From positions 35,525,359-35,589,358 of the forward strand of contig NW_023603184.1 of assembly GCF_014898055.3 (NCBI RefSeq): a stretch of DNA of 64,000 nt. Reading direction: 5' to 3'. This DNA comes from Talpa occidentalis. Lineage: Eukaryota > Chordata > Mammalia > Eulipotyphla > Talpidae. Both the position numbers and the translations under genes were made by a program. The notes under the pieces are model-generated. The model searched no databases and was not told where the DNA came from. It saw nothing but the letters and a program-made list of their open reading frames with translations. Each line of letters starts with the position of its first letter. Within the stretch, counting starts at the first letter, position 1. Positions 43,849 through 56,348 of this stretch are shown here, piece after piece.

Positions 43849-44239
43849 ATAGGAGGGTGTTAATGTGAGACCAGATAAAGCATCTATGGGTGCTTAAAGG
43901 CCCTGAAATCCAAGCTAGAAAACCCAAGACCAGCCAATACCCTACTTCCCCACTAGCCCAATCCAGTGATGAGCCTCATAAAGCAGGATCCTTGATGCTC
44001 TCAATTAGGGAGTGTGGTTCATGGTGGCTGCTGCCTGACCTCTTCTAGTGTGACCACAATAAATGTTCCTCGCTTGAAACCAGTTACTGTCTTTTCAAGA
44101 TCTATGTACAATGGATTGCAGGAAACCAGACAAAGACCCTTCAGAACCGGTAACAATTTAAGACACTTTACTGCAGCTTCTGTTGCATTGTTAGTGCACA
44201 ACCTAGGGGTATCTTGGGATCCCTCAGAATTCTACTTTC

Positions 44240-44552
44240 CTTCTTTCTTTTTTTTTTTTTTTAAAGATTTATTTATTTATTTATTTATTTATTTATGTAT
44301 TTATTTATTTATACAAGCACTGGGTACAGTCAGAAGCACGGGAGGGTGAGAGAATTCACCTGAGCCAAAGCGGGGAACAGAACAGGCAGAATGATGAAAT
44401 ACACTGCTGAGGGGAGCAGTGAGTCTGGCAGGAGAGGTCTGCAAGCCATGTGGGACCCTCGCCCGGCAGCCGGGGATCAAACTGGCACTGCAGAGGCTGC
44501 GCTGGCAGCTTCACAGCCCAGCGCTCAACCGCTGCACCACCAGGGGAGGCCC
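44240..44552 (-). mobile_element. tRNA-derived SINE, unit 2 only
   Basis: Flanked by agaattctactttc on both sides; the empty site is at about 15184 in unit 1. Long (ATTT)n tail. Confidence 0.95.
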
Positions 44553-44889
44553 AGAATTCTACTTTCTAAAGGGATCTAGTCATCCACATGATGGAGGCTA
44601 AGCATAGAAAAAAGTGGAAAGGAAACCCACAAGATCAGAAACCTGGCTCACAAAGCTAAGAGCTGGAGGTGGGAGTAGAAGGAATTTACCCAGCCATTAA
44701 CCCAGCTATGGGAGCTAAGATCCTTAGGAGTCAATGCCTAGATCACAAAGCACCAGACCCAAGCAGGTATCAGATGCTGTAGGGGGTGTCAGCAGAGCAG
44801 ACCTAAAGGTAAACATATGGAGATTGAGGGTCCTTGTAGAAATCTGTCCCCTTTCAAATTCTACATAGTTTATTCCCAGCCAACAACAA

Positions 44890-45400
44890 ACAAATCACTC
44901 CAAGAAGGAGTGACCCTCCCAGAGAGAAGACTCTATCAGGGCAGTGGCTGCACTGGCTGGGGCAGCACTCCTTGTGCCCACCTGTGACTCTGCAGGTGCT
45001 CCTTTTCACCAACTCTCTGTCCCTCCACAGGGCAGCAATTCCTGCCTGCCCGTGACCAGTACTTGCCAGGACTTCCCCTCACTGACCTCCCTCAGCAGAG
45101 GCAGCTCACCTCAAGGCTGCCTGTCTGCAACCATGCAGGTCTCTGTCTTAGCAAACTTGTCCCTTTTGGGACAGCACCTTCTTCCTGCATGTGTCAATCT
45201 ATGTAAGTGTCCATTATTCTTCTCTCCCTTTTATAATAAACCTGCTCTTTAAATATAACTAACATCATGTCTCATGAGAAACTGGCCTGGGAAACTCGCC
45301 CCGAGCCTCTGAAAGGGGAGCTCTGGTGACACCTTCCCCAGAGTGAACCCAAGAGCCCCGCCCTCCAAACCCAACAACTGCAAAAACCACATCATGTACA
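44890..45400 (+). mobile_element. LTR-like block D (unit 2)
   Basis: Partner of 15540-15995, present once here and twice in unit 1. Confidence 0.65.
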
Positions 45401-45419
45401 AAAGGCAAAGCAAACCTTC

Positions 45420-45690
45420 AGTGGAATATCACTTTAATAGAATTAGTGTGCAGAGGGTGAGAAAAGAAAGGATATTTCTAAACAAAATTGTCCATCCACT
45501 AATGGGTAATTGTCCAAAGAAGGTTGACTTAAAGTGGGGCCACTGAGGCCCAAAACCGTGCCACCCATCTAAAGCACCTTCAGGCAGGGAACCACAGAAA
45601 AACTGTTCTGAAGCAGGTCCCACAAAGTAGGGGTGGGGGAGGGTGGGGGTGATGCAGTGAAAAGTACAAGTCTTTTTTCCTGCCACTTCA
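45420..45690 (-). mobile_element. Old relative of the TGTAACAGGG LTR (unit 2)
   Basis: Partner of 16010-16220 and 18000-18240. Confidence 0.6.
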
Positions 45691-45699
45691 GGTAAGTAT

Positions 45700-46365
45700 T
45701 CTTATCCTTTGCATTTAACAAGTTTGTCTTCTTTCAGTCTCAGCAAAGGGAAGGACATTCCAAGAAGATAATAAGTGAAACAGCAGGTGTCAGCAAAGCA
45801 AGCTGGCACCCACAGGTAGGCCTACATCAAAAGGACATGCTGACCCTTCCTGCCTCCCCTTTGCAGACCCTGGTCCAACTCCCCTTAGTTTTACTAATTT
45901 GTATAAATACCCCGCCCTCTGCCAAAGGGCAGAAAAGTGGTCTTTCAGACAGTCTGCTGCCCTCCTCACTTTGTCCACAAATTAAACTACTTTCCATTTC
46001 CTCTGTTTCCTTTTATTAGCTGAGGGAAACAGGCCACTTTTCAACATCAATGGGTACCCTTCATCTGCCCGCTAATAGCTGCAGCTTGCACAGGAGGAAG
46101 TACAGGGGCTCCCCTAATCTAATTGTCCTTCCTCAGGGCCTTGGCATCTTGTTATACTACCTTTTCTGACATATGTATACATTAACATCCTCAAGTAAAT
46201 CATTCTGTAAGATAAAAGTTGCAAAGAAATTCCTCTCAGCTGAGCTTTCTTTCTGGATGAGCAATACTGATAGAGGATAAGAGTAGAAAATTGGGAAGGA
46301 GGCATCTTACGTTACCACAGGGAGTAACAAGGCTGATGCAGTGGCAAGGGCTCTCCCAACTGACT
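45700..46365. other. Unclassified sequence upstream of the ERV (unit 2)
   Basis: Shared with 18250-19325 except for the SINE in unit 1. It contains tataaatacc and attaaac signals near 45902 and 45982 that hint at another old LTR. Confidence 0.4.
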
Positions 46366-46559
46366 CTGGCTGCAGACCCTGCCCCTATGCTCTTTTGAAC
46401 AGGCGGAGTTGGTCATTCCACAAGTCCACGATTCCCTCCACGTCGGGCCATGCCCACTTACCCAATTCGTGACTCTGCTCTTCTTTACCCCTCCTTGGGT
46501 GCAAAATTCTGACAAATATGTTCCGGTCGTCAAACCTGTGCTCGCATATCACCTCAAGG

Positions 46560-46895
46560 GCAAGTTCGCCCACCTTCCTCTTTGCAGCTCACCCACTGCG
46601 TGGACACCTCCCCGGATAGGAGTGACCTCTCCCTACTCAGGCAACTGCTCCAGGAACATGCAGACCGGTCCTTCCCCAGTCCTGCCTCGGATCTCGACCT
46701 CCTCAACCAACCTTCCCCACCACTGCCTCCGGGAGACCAAGTCCTGCTCAAATCTCTTCAACCAAAGCCACCGCAGCTTCAGTGGACCGGTCCACACACG
46801 GTCAGTCTCACCACGCCCACAGTGGTAACACTTCTGGGGGACCCCTCCTGGCACCATCTATCATGGATCAAACGTTTCCCTGAAGACAAACAGTA
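46560..46895 (+). pseudogene. pol: ERV integrase C-terminal remnant (unit 2)
   Basis: The frame at 46582-46896 holds the GDQVLLK and WTGPHTV strands typical of the gammaretroviral integrase C-terminal domain. It lacks the catalytic core and is only a fragment. Confidence 0.8.
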
Positions 46896-46919
46896 GGTAT
46901 GTCCTAACCTGGGTCCTAC

Positions 46920-47825
46920 TGGGATGCGTATTTCTTGTCAAAATCTCCCCTAGCTCAGTGTCCTGTGTATGGAAATGACTCTTTTGGGACTAATAACTCC
47001 TCTTGTTTCCTCTGCACGTCCCTTCAGAGGCCTCTGCCGGCGGCAATTCCAGTGAATCTCAATACCACAATGACCAAGATAACAGACTCTGCTTGTCTGA
47101 CTCCCCAATGCTCAGTCCCCCTCTGGGACTCCAATCACAGCTACCCCTGCTATCCAACTGACGCCCTTGTCGGCTTCACTCCTGCACTTCTAACATTTCG
47201 GTTACTCCTGCGCTCCAAACCACAAGGGGATCCTTTTTCTGGGACAATGGCGCTCTCTCTCAGTGTATCAATTCTTCTACCCCAGGCCCTTGTGTCCAAG
47301 TCCCACAACTCACCCTATAGGGACAATCCAAACTGGGATGGTTGCTCTCACCACACCAAACTAAATGAAGGGCTCTCCTCCGGATTATGGTGAGCATTAG
47401 CCTGACATCATCTCTTGAGGCCGCAGGCGTGGCAGGTGGGGCCCTGAGACACAGCCTTATTTCTGCCCAGGATTTTTATGAACGAATATATAGCTCCTTA
47501 GGAAAAAACCTCTGTGTCTTTAGCATCCTTATGAAGACAGCTCACCTCACTGCCTCAGATCACTCTCCAAAACCAGCAGGCTCTGCTGACATGGTTTCAA
47601 AATCCTATAGTGTCATGGTTCCTTGCACTCTTGGGGCCAGTACAAATGAGATCCTTATTTTTTCTTTTTCCTCCTCGCCTCATAAAATTCATACCGGCTC
47701 GCATTCGGGAAATGTCTCCTACCACCTTTAATCAACTCCTTCTCCACCGTATTCTCGCATCCCTGCAGAAGACCCTCATAACCAGGCCTGACCCACCCCC
47801 TTGGTCTTCGCCCAACTCCAGCTGA
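46920..47825 (+). pseudogene. env: ERV env remnant (unit 2)
   Basis: Env-like frames at 46935-47393, 47387-47731 and 47610-47825 show a surface-domain piece, a fusion-peptide-like AAGVAGGA segment and a hydrophobic anchor followed by a short tail. Frames overlap and the transmembrane ectodomain is largely missing, so no envelope can be made. Confidence 0.75.
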
Positions 47826-47878
47826 AAGTAGCCAAAGAAAGAGCCTTTGCCCCTTTTCCTATCCACAAAAGGCTGGTA

Positions 47879-48187
47879 TGAAAGGTCCATGCAGGAGGCC
47901 GGAATGCAAAAGCCCACCAGGAAGCCCACCTAGAAAATTCAGACAATTAGCCTCTTGCCTCACTACAAATCTTTTCGTGCCCTACAAACTTTTTCCCCCA
48001 CCCTGCAACCCCAATTTCCCGCCTGACCTCTCCTCACCCTATAAAAGCTTTCCTCCCCAGGCAACATGCTTGACATCACCGACCCCCACCTTGGGTCCGT
48101 GAATTTCTCCCGGGGTCCCAATAAATTTTCCCCATATTCGAGAAACTTAGCCTGGTACTTCTTTTGTTTACTGCGCCGACCCTTTCA
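47879..48187 (+). repeat. 3' LTR of the gamma-like ERV (unit 2)
   Basis: TGAAAGG...CCTTTCA, 309 bp, TATAAAA near 48041, AATAAA near 48119. Partner of 21435-21742. Confidence 0.87.
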
Positions 48188-48189
48188 CA

Positions 48190-48520
48190 TTGGTTGTATT
48201 TAAAGGGCAGGTTTATTAAGGAAAGGGACAGAAGAGTAAAGGACATTTGTATAGACATAAGTGGGCAGGAAGAGCTGCCCGAAAGGGACAGGTTTGCTGA
48301 GAGAGGCCTGCAAGGCTGCAGGCAGGAGGCCTTGAGGGGAGCGGCCTCCACTGAGGGAGGTCAGTGAAGAGAAGCCCCAGCATGGGACAGGTCACAGGCA
48401 GGCAGGCGGCTGGTGCCCTGCAGGAGAGAGTGGGTGAAAAGAAGCTTCTCTATAATCACAGGTGGGCAGTGGGAGTGTAGGCCTGAGCCACTGTAGAGAC
48501 TGCACTGATACAGTCTTCTG
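48190..48520 (-). mobile_element. LTR-like block D (minus strand, unit 2)
   Basis: Partner of 21745-22080. Confidence 0.65.
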
Positions 48521-48834
48521 TTTGGGAGGGGCTCACTCTTTGGATATTTCCCTTAGTTGCTCATTTTGGATAACTCTGCAGAATCTGAAAGGGGCAGGAG
48601 ATTCCACAATGGGCTCAATCTCCATATCTTTACCCTTTGACCTTTACTCTAGACACTCTCTATGGCTGCCTGATACCTGCTTGGGTCTTACACTTTGTGA
48701 TCTAGGCATTGGTACTTAAGGATCTTGGTTTTTATAGCTGTGTTGATGGTTATGTTAACCCTTTCTACCCCCACCTCCTCGTGTAAGCAGGTTTCTGGTC
48801 TTGTGGCACCTCCTTTTAAGGTTTTTGGTTTTTT

Positions 48835-49200
48835 TAATACTTGTCCTCCATCATAAGCAAATGTCCTTTATTCTTATCTCCCTTTTATAATAAACCTGCC
48901 CTTTTGGAGATAACTGATATCTCTTTCTTGGGGAGGAACTTGCCTGGGAAACTCGTCAGTGCCGTGAAAGGGGAGCTCTGGTGAAGCTTTGCCCAGCGTC
49001 AACCCAAGGACTCGTTCTCGAACCCAAGATCTCCAAAACTGACCTCACCAATGTCCTTATAATAAACCTGCCCTTTTGGATATAACTAAATGTCTTTGAC
49101 TCATGGGGAGACTGCCCGAAAGCTGCTGAAAGGGGAGATAACTAAAACTTGTCTCAGATGTTACCCAAGAACCACTCTCTGAACCCCACATCTCTTCATT
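48835..49200 (+). mobile_element. LTR-like block D, diverged 3' ends (unit 2)
   Basis: Partner of 22370-22710. Confidence 0.55.
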
Positions 49201-49725
49201 ATGATGACATCATATATAAGTGAGAAGGACGAACAAGGTTAGTGATCTCTAAGGAACTACAGTGATTAACCCGCGCGTGAAAGAGTGACTAGAAATGAGG
49301 TGCAGAACTTGCCAACCGTCGCACATCAAGGTTCCCCAGCGCAGACAGGCCACGACATGGAGGAAAATGTATAGAATCATGAAGAAATATGACACTCGTA
49401 CACTGTAACATTAACCCCTAGGATTCAAACCCCTCTGCCTGCGTTCCTGTATTTGGTGGAAAAGGCGCTTTCTACTTCTAAAAAGTCAAGGATTCTCTCT
49501 GTCCTCAAAACGTGCAATTCATACTTTTAGAATAGGAAGGAGTTGTGGGAGAAATGCCAGTCCCTCTGAAGTAAACAAATCCTTCCTCCTTCAAACCCGC
49601 CATCTTTTCAGGCCACTGCTCCCCCACATTGCCCTTCCCTTAACGCAATCAGCAGGCAGCCTGCAAGCTGGGCCTCTTCCCCTTTTCAGAGGCACCTTGG
49701 CCTTCCCATGAAAAGTCAGACTCAC

Positions 49726-49850
49726 CAAATCAGTTTTTCCTCTGAAGTTTTCAAACTCTTTGTTCCGGAAACTCTCAACAGACCTTCAGAGAACAAGGAA
49801 ATGTTGTGACTCCTTGGGGAAGAGTGAAGACAGGCCAGACACAGATACTG
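49726..49850 (-). other. TRIM5: TRIM5-like non-coding exon 1 (unit 2), 5' end approximate
   Basis: Donor GATTTG|GTGAGT at 49726/49725, about 175 bp downstream of the ISRE on the gene strand. Partner of 23272. No start codon is assigned to it. Confidence 0.55.
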
Positions 49851-49900
49851 TCAGGATGCAGTGGGCCTGACTGCCACAGAGAGGAAGAGTGGAGTGAAAT

Positions 49901-49912
49901 GAAACTGAAACT
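49901..49912 (-). promoter_or_regulatory. Interferon-stimulated response element (unit 2)
   Basis: GAAACTGAAACT, an exact GAAANNGAAACT match, conserved in unit 1. An old LTR begins within two bases (ctaacagggcagtccccagg). Confidence 0.8.
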
Positions 49913-50880
49913 CTAACAGGGCAGTCCCCAGGAAAAGGGGAGGTACCAACTAGATTCCCTGCCCCATCCAGGGAGGGTGGACTTAGCAGGGAGGAGAAGC
50001 AGCTGAGGAGGTGGATTGTAAATGGTTTTCAGGCTTTTCTGCCCTCCCACCATTAGGATTGCCCTCCCTGATGGGCACCTGCAGTTGTTTCATTGTTGTA
50101 AGCTGTCCTGTTTACCTCTGTGGGCCATGGGAGGAGTATTGAGACAGTCACCAAGCGAAGCAGGGGCGGGAGAGAGAAGGGGAGAAAGAAAGCCAGAAGA
50201 GAGAGAGAAGCCCAGAATGAGGACTTGCCAGGGTCTTGGACGCCTCCTGGTCTCCTGGCCCCCTGACACCCCTGCCTGCGTTTACCTGTTTGCCACACTA
50301 CATGTAAAGCTCAATAAAAGCTTGAGAAATCCACAGAGGGCTCTTGGACTCCTCCTTTACAGTCTGCTGGGCTCATAGGAAACCTGCTCAGTGGTGCATC
50401 CTGCCCCTGCAGCAGGAGACTGTCATAGGAAGGAAGCAGGATGTAGAGGGAGAAGGAGGCCTGGAGAAGGCTCATGGAGCCTGGAGACATGCAAAGAAGC
50501 TGCACTTGCTTTTTCATCCTGGACTGGCAAAAAAGGATGTGGGTGAGAGACCCAAGGGAAGGTGACAATACCAGCTTTTATCACGATTATGATTTTTCTC
50601 TTTTCCTCCCAGACTTGTCTGGTCAGTTTCTGACCCTTGTCTATGGGTCCCCGCCTAAAGGTGTTGTGGACTTGTGGCAAGCTTTTGGGCCTTGCTTTGG
50701 CCAATCCTGTTTGGCTGGAGTTCTTCCCTTGAGGGGATGGGTAACTTGGGTGCTTGATTTGGAAACTATATTCTTTGTCTTTTCTGTATTGCACACTGAT
50801 TGTATTGAAGTTCTTTTCCATTGACGGTCTTATGTTTTGTCTTGATGTGGCAGATGGCAGAAATATTGAGAGCAGGTAGG
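49912..50880 (+). mobile_element. Old TGTAACAGGG-related LTR with a nested LTR C (unit 2)
   Basis: Partner of 23460-24415. Outer LTR pieces are about 49912-50010 and 50415-50880; the nested block C is about 50011-50414 and contains gctcaataaaagc. Confidence 0.7.
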
Positions 50881-50939
50881 TTTATCCCCACCTGTGTGAT
50901 ATGTCATAATCCAAACATACATATTCCAAAGAATGGAAG

Positions 50940-52045
50940 CTTTAAAATGCTAGTCCTTATTCTTCCAGTTCCTTTATTCTAAAGCCAGTCAGTATAACAG
51001 GCTTCCCTTTTCTTGGAGCAAGACTGATACTGTATTTTCTATCTAAGCAAACATATGTGATTACCTCAGAAACTTTCTCTGCTGTATCAACAAGAGGTTG
51101 TTTGTCTATCTAGTCAAAAATAAAAGTGTGCCTCTTTTAGAGAATTTACTCATAAATTCATTGAGCAGAAAACATGCCTAAGCAGAAGATATGAAACAGT
51201 TTCTTTGAGCATATCCACCATGTAATTGAGCTAGAGAATTCATAGCAGGTGCTGGTTAATAGCATCATTACTTTTGTTTTTTGGAAGTTGATTTTTGTGC
51301 TTCACTTTTTTTTTAAATAATAAATTTTATTTTTATATTCCCCATAAAATTGCAACCCCCCCATTCTGACCCCAATCCCTCCCCTCCCGCCCCTCATCCC
51401 CCAAAAAGTGTCTCTGGTTCATAGTTTTTTGTTGATTTTGATTTTCACTTTCTTATTGTTATTCATTTTCCTGGTCCCTTATTTGCATCATTACCTTTTG
51501 ATGTCCAGAGGAATAACACCACTATTGCCTTGGAAGGTGTTTATCAGGAACAACTACAAGGAGCATATAAGAATGTAAAGAATCACCTGGACTATTATAT
51601 CTCTGTGCAGAACACGATGTGTTGGAAGGAAAAGGTGCACATGATACACTGGATAGAGAAGCACATGGTACTGAGCACCTCTGTCAGGCAGGAAAAGGAG
51701 ACGCGGGCCAAGTGCACTGCCTATCTGAAGCTGCTTGCAATGGCTCAAGCACAAGCAGTTCTGTAAACGCATCTATCCCAGTTCAGCCAGCTAGAAACAG
51801 TTGGCTTCACTGCATGCAAAGCAGGCTATCTGACAAAATTGTTCTGCATTACTGTCTACTAAAGTTATGGTTTAACCTTCCTAAAAGTGAAGAGTTAAAG
51901 CAATCTATTGGCCAGTGAGATGTTTTTCATCCTTCCTGCCCTGCAAGTAAGTTGTTCAAGCAACAATGGAATAGGACGAGAATCCACAAATGAACCAACA
52001 CTTGTATGGACAATTTATCCAGAACAGAGGAGTCAAGAATAAACA
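50940..52045 (+). pseudogene. ATP5PB: ATP5PB processed pseudogene, split by an L1 tail (unit 2)
   Basis: Partner of 24478-25335. The 78-codon frame 51530-51766 keeps the C-terminal part of subunit b (KNVKNHLDYYISVQN ... HWIEKH ... LKLLAMAQAQAVL). Upstream remnants (SKxTYVIT-ETFSAVS) are interrupted by the L1 at 51277-51484. Not functional. Confidence 0.87.
51277..51484 (-). mobile_element. LINE-1 3' end with a possible 3' transduction, unit 2 only
   Basis: On the minus strand: L1 3' UTR, A-rich tail, then GTGAAGCACAAAAATCAAC and a second short A tail. The target duplication gcatcattac(c)ttttg flanks it (51262-51276 and 51485-51500). Unit 1 shows the empty site near 24770. Confidence 0.88.
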
Positions 52046-52110
52046 GCAGAGAGAGGAAAGTCTCTTCAACAAATTATTTGGGGAAAACTAAACTGCCACA
52101 TGCGAAAGAA

Positions 52111-52388
52111 GGAAACTAGAGAGCTATGTCACACCTCACACAAACGATAACTCAAAATGAATTAAAGACAGGATGGCAATCTTTGAAACCACAAAATACA
52201 TAGAGGAAAACAAACAAAACCCTCCATGCCATTTGCTTAGAGATGTCATTGTGTATTTGTCTCCAATGATATAGACACAAAACAGAATATAAATAAATGG
52301 GACTACATGAAAGAAAAAAGTCTTCTGCAAAGTGAAAGAATCTATCATTAAAACAAAAAGACATCTACTTGAATGGAGAAAATATTTG
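52111..52388 (+). mobile_element. Old LINE-1 ORF2 fragment (unit 2)
   Basis: Partner of 25396-25684. Confidence 0.75.
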
Positions 52389-52603
52389 CACATCATACAT
52401 TATGCATATGAGAACTAGGGTGTATGCCAGAGGTATGGGTGAGAGGATTCACCAGAGACAGCCTGGGGAGCAGGACAGGGGGATCAACTGAAATACACTG
52501 CTGAGGGGAAGAGCGGGCGAGACCGGAGAGGTCTGCTGGGCCCATGTGGGTTAGCTCCCTTGCTGACGAACAAACCCATGCTGCAGTGGCTGGCACTGAG
52601 CCA
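52389..52603 (-). mobile_element. tRNA-derived SINE fragment (unit 2)
   Basis: Partner of 25685-25888. Confidence 0.8.
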
Positions 52604-53436
52604 TGTTTTAAAACTCATGTTGAAAAATTGTGTGAATTGTGAATTCAGGTTTCCTCCTCACCCAGGTTTCCAGAAATCACTTGACAGGAGCTAAAACTCT
52701 CAGCTAAATCTAATATCTCACACGAGAGTCCCCTGATATTAACCAAGGACATGTGGTCAGGTCAGGGACTCACAGCGAGAGGAGGAATACTTGTCACACT
52801 CTCTCAGCTACCCATTCCCTCCAGTTCAGTCACATAAAGTACATAAAAAATACATCTATTAATATCTCTCCTTCAACAGCTATCTGGGTACAAGGGAAAG
52901 TTCCCTCACCAGCGTGAGTTGTTCTGAGACTAGATGCATAAATGAACATCAGACAAATTAGTATGAGAAAAACAACAAATTGAATAGGATGTGTAGAGAG
53001 AATTATACAGCAGTAAATTCTAAAGTAAATGGTAGACAGCAAGGTCTTATATCCTATTATAAGGGACTTGAGTCACCAGGGAGAGAGGAGAGAGTTTCAC
53101 ATCATAAGGAAATGACTTCATATGACAGAACATTGCCTTTGATTGTTTGCCCTTCCTTAAGATATTTCTCCTATTTAAAAAAATATTTCTGTAGAGTCCT
53201 ATACCTAGGAAAACTTAAATCTTCAAGTAATGGTAGTAGTTTCTCATGAAACTGTTTCTCACAGGATCTTGATGGATCTTCATTCCATATACCAAGGTGA
53301 CAGGTATTGAAATGGCTACTCTGGATATCTACGAAATCCTGTCTAACCTTTGGGAGGAGGGGGCAACAGATCTACAGCACGATGCTCGCTATCTTCAGTA
53401 TGAACATGAGGGTGGAATCCGTTCAGAACATCATCC
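52604..53436. other. Unclassified intergenic sequence (unit 2)
   Basis: Shared with 25890-26715. Nothing recognised. Confidence 0.5.
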
Positions 53437-53527
53437 ACTATCTTAGAGTTTGCACCTTCCCATTCTTGCCTCTGGCCTCCACCGCAGTTCTTGTATGCAT
53501 AAATAAATAAAGTAAATCTTTAAAAAA
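53437..53527 (+). mobile_element. SINE 3' fragment (unit 2)
   Basis: Partner of 26716-26806. Confidence 0.75.
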
Positions 53528-55070
53528 CAGAAAATTATATATTCTGTTTCAACGAAAAGCAAAAGGAGTAATATTTAAGTAGATTAATATTTATTCTAAT
53601 ATCCATGATTTCAACCCAGAGAGAAAATTAACAGATACTAATCTGGATCAGTGCTCATGTTCTAGAAAATGAGAAATCACAGAATTTTATCATTTAATTC
53701 CTGCAACATTTCTATCAGTTCAGCCTCAGTATTGCTATTTCTAATGAGAAACTGAATCCAAAAAAAGCTAGTTTAAAAAGGACTAGTAAGAAGCATTATC
53801 ACCCTGATAATGAAATTCTGTCTGATTTCAAAGTTTAGGTTTTTAACTGTCCAGAGTGTTCATTCTCTACATCATTTCACCTGCAAGAGCAGCCTGGTCA
53901 TGAAAGAGCTCACCCTGACTCTAGCCATTACAATGACTGCCCGTGTTCGTTGATAGGAACTATAATGAGCATTCACCTCTACTTCCTGGCACCCGAGGTT
54001 TCCCATGGTGTGCCCAGCTTCTTCAACAGATCAGCATCTTCTGGCGTCTCCCTCCCCACCCAACATCCTAGGGAAAATGCTCCTACCTTTTCTTTGGGGA
54101 CATACTCAAGAGAAGGCGCTTGTGGTGGAGAAATACAGAGTCAGTTTCAATACTGCCTCTTCCACTCATTAGCCATTGGAGGCTGAGCACTGACTCCTAC
54201 TGAGTCCCAGGGCAAGTTAGGGTTAAGTATGCAGCTTCAGGCAAGGTGCAAGCAGGGACAAGGGAGACTGAAGGGCGGCCCCTGGGATGAGGGCAGAGAA
54301 ATTCAGTAGGGCCAGTGCCAGCAGTAAAAGTAAATTTTAGGAGACCTTGGACAGGGAGGTAAACTACTAAGATAGGAGCTGGGAAAATGGGCACCTCTGC
54401 CCAGAGGAGTATAGCCACTAGGAGGAAGAGCCAATCACAAAACAGGACGATGAGATTTAAGTGGGGGGTTGGGGGGGTAGTTTAGTTATCCCTAGACAGG
54501 CCTTCCTTGCCCCTCCCAAGTACAGCATACTGGGAAGTTCTTGCTTTCTTCCTTCAAATAACCTTGTCCTTACTTTCTTAAGGTCTGTTTCTGATTACTC
54601 ATCTAAAATGTCTGAAAATTCCTTTTTTATAGTTTTGTGGGACAAGAACCTGTGGTGGCTCAAGGGCTAAAGTCACAATGCACAGCGGCATCAATAAGTT
54701 TATATATTCTTTCAGCTATAGTTAGGAATTCCTTCTTCATATGATATTTTTGAAGATTGACTGGGATAAAGAAACTGTGTATAGTTATATCTATGTGTGT
54801 ACATACACACACATAGATACACATTTGTGTGTGTGTGTGTAAGTGTGTGACTATCCCATTCCCAGCCCAAGCACTTTCTTTTTCATCTTTCTGGAACATT
54901 ATTACCCCTCTGTATATTGCTGTGTGCTCTGTGCAAGAACCTGCTCTATTTTACAATGCATATTATTCTAAGAAGAGTGTGTGTTTTTGTTCCTCGTGGT
55001 AAATCGATTCTTCTTGTTGATTTTGAAACTGATTAGAGGAGCGCATGGGGTGAATGTATGGTGGGACACT
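53528..55070. other. Unclassified sequence with a MIR fragment and a TG/CA tract (unit 2)
   Basis: Shared with 26807-28340. Probable MIR at about 54135-54220; CA/TG-rich tract at 54790-54850. Confidence 0.5.
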
Positions 55071-55685
55071 AAGTGTTTCATCACAGGCAAAAGTCTACCA
55101 AAAAGCTGACACTTTTGAGAATAGCTGTGCCTAGATGTGTTCCTAGACAGCTGTTGTGCAGATTTTGAAAACTGGTACCTTTGCAGTTTCCCATTTCTAA
55201 TAAAGGACTTAAAAAAGCCCTCAGTATGTGTGTTTTCTCTATATTCCACGTATAAGTGAAATCATTCATTATTTCACATAGAAGACTGTGGCAGCAGAAC
55301 TGAGCCTACTAGAGGGGGAGGAAGGAGGGGACAGGGACAAAGGAGGAGGACACATGTCTCCAGGTAAGGGGTGTGGTGTTTGGATGGGGGCTGGTGACAT
55401 ACCTCTGAGATGTGAACCTATTCCCCTAATCAGGTAGCAGGTTGTAAAACAATGTTACCTCAATAAAGGGAAAAAGAAGCCTGAGTATGAAAAGGTACAT
55501 AAAACAAGGTTGGAACTGGAATCATCTTGACAGCAGCTTGGGGGCTTGAAAAATGAGACTTTAGTAGAATCAGTTATTCCAAATGTGCACATTGTGTTAC
55601 ACAGGACATGGAGATAGTTCACCATTTTCAGTAATCATGAAAGCAAATATCTACTATATTGTTCAGGACACTGACATGCTATTTA

Positions 55686-55951
55686 CTGCTTCCCTGGTGG
55701 CCTAGGAATTAGTCTCAGGACTATCACCGCTATGGAGTAGTTTGCCACCATTGGCCAGTGAGCTGACCTACATGGCGCGCAACAGACCTCTCCTGTCTCG
55801 CTTGCTGCTCTGAAATACAGTAGTTTATTTCAAAATCTAACTTTTCTGCTCCCAACTCTATCTCTGGTGAATCCTCTCACCCCCTCATCTTTGGTTACAC
55901 CCATCATTCTATGCAAAAATAATAAATAAATAAATAAATAAATAAATAAAA
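55686..55951 (+). mobile_element. tRNA-derived SINE
   Basis: Diverged copy with head ttccctggtggcctagg and (AAAT)n tail. Confidence 0.85.
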
Positions 55952-56038
55952 GTTAGGAGCAGTTTAAAATTCCACTTTATATCATAAAAAGGAGCTCAGA
56001 ATGTATACATCCTGTACACTTTGTAAAAGATGAAATAG

Positions 56039-56348
56039 ATTTTTTTTTTTTATAGAGGCATGTTTATTTCTTTATTTATTTGTTTTATTTGTTCTGTTTA
56101 CACATGCACTGGGTACAGTCAGAAGCGCGAGAGGGTGAGAGAATTCACCAGAGCCAGAGCGGGGAGCAGAGCAGGCAGAAGGACCGAGGTACACTGCTGA
56201 GGGGAGCAGCGGGCGGCAGGAGAGGTCTGCGCGCCATGTGGGACCCTCCTCAGGTGGCCGGGGAGCAGCCGGGGATCGAACCGGCGCCGCAGAGGCCGCG
56301 GGCAGCTTCGTAACCCAGCGCTCAACCTCTGCGCCACCGGGGAGGCCC
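56039..56348 (-). mobile_element. tRNA-derived SINE
   Basis: Young copy close to the consensus; flanked by aaagatgaaatagat on both sides. Confidence 0.95.

Larger units (their letters stand above)
46370..48187 (+). mobile_element. Gammaretrovirus-like ERV, 3' half (unit 2)
   Basis: Integrase C-terminus, env remnants and a 309-bp LTR, without the LTR that interrupts the unit 1 copy. Gag and most of pol are missing. Confidence 0.83.
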
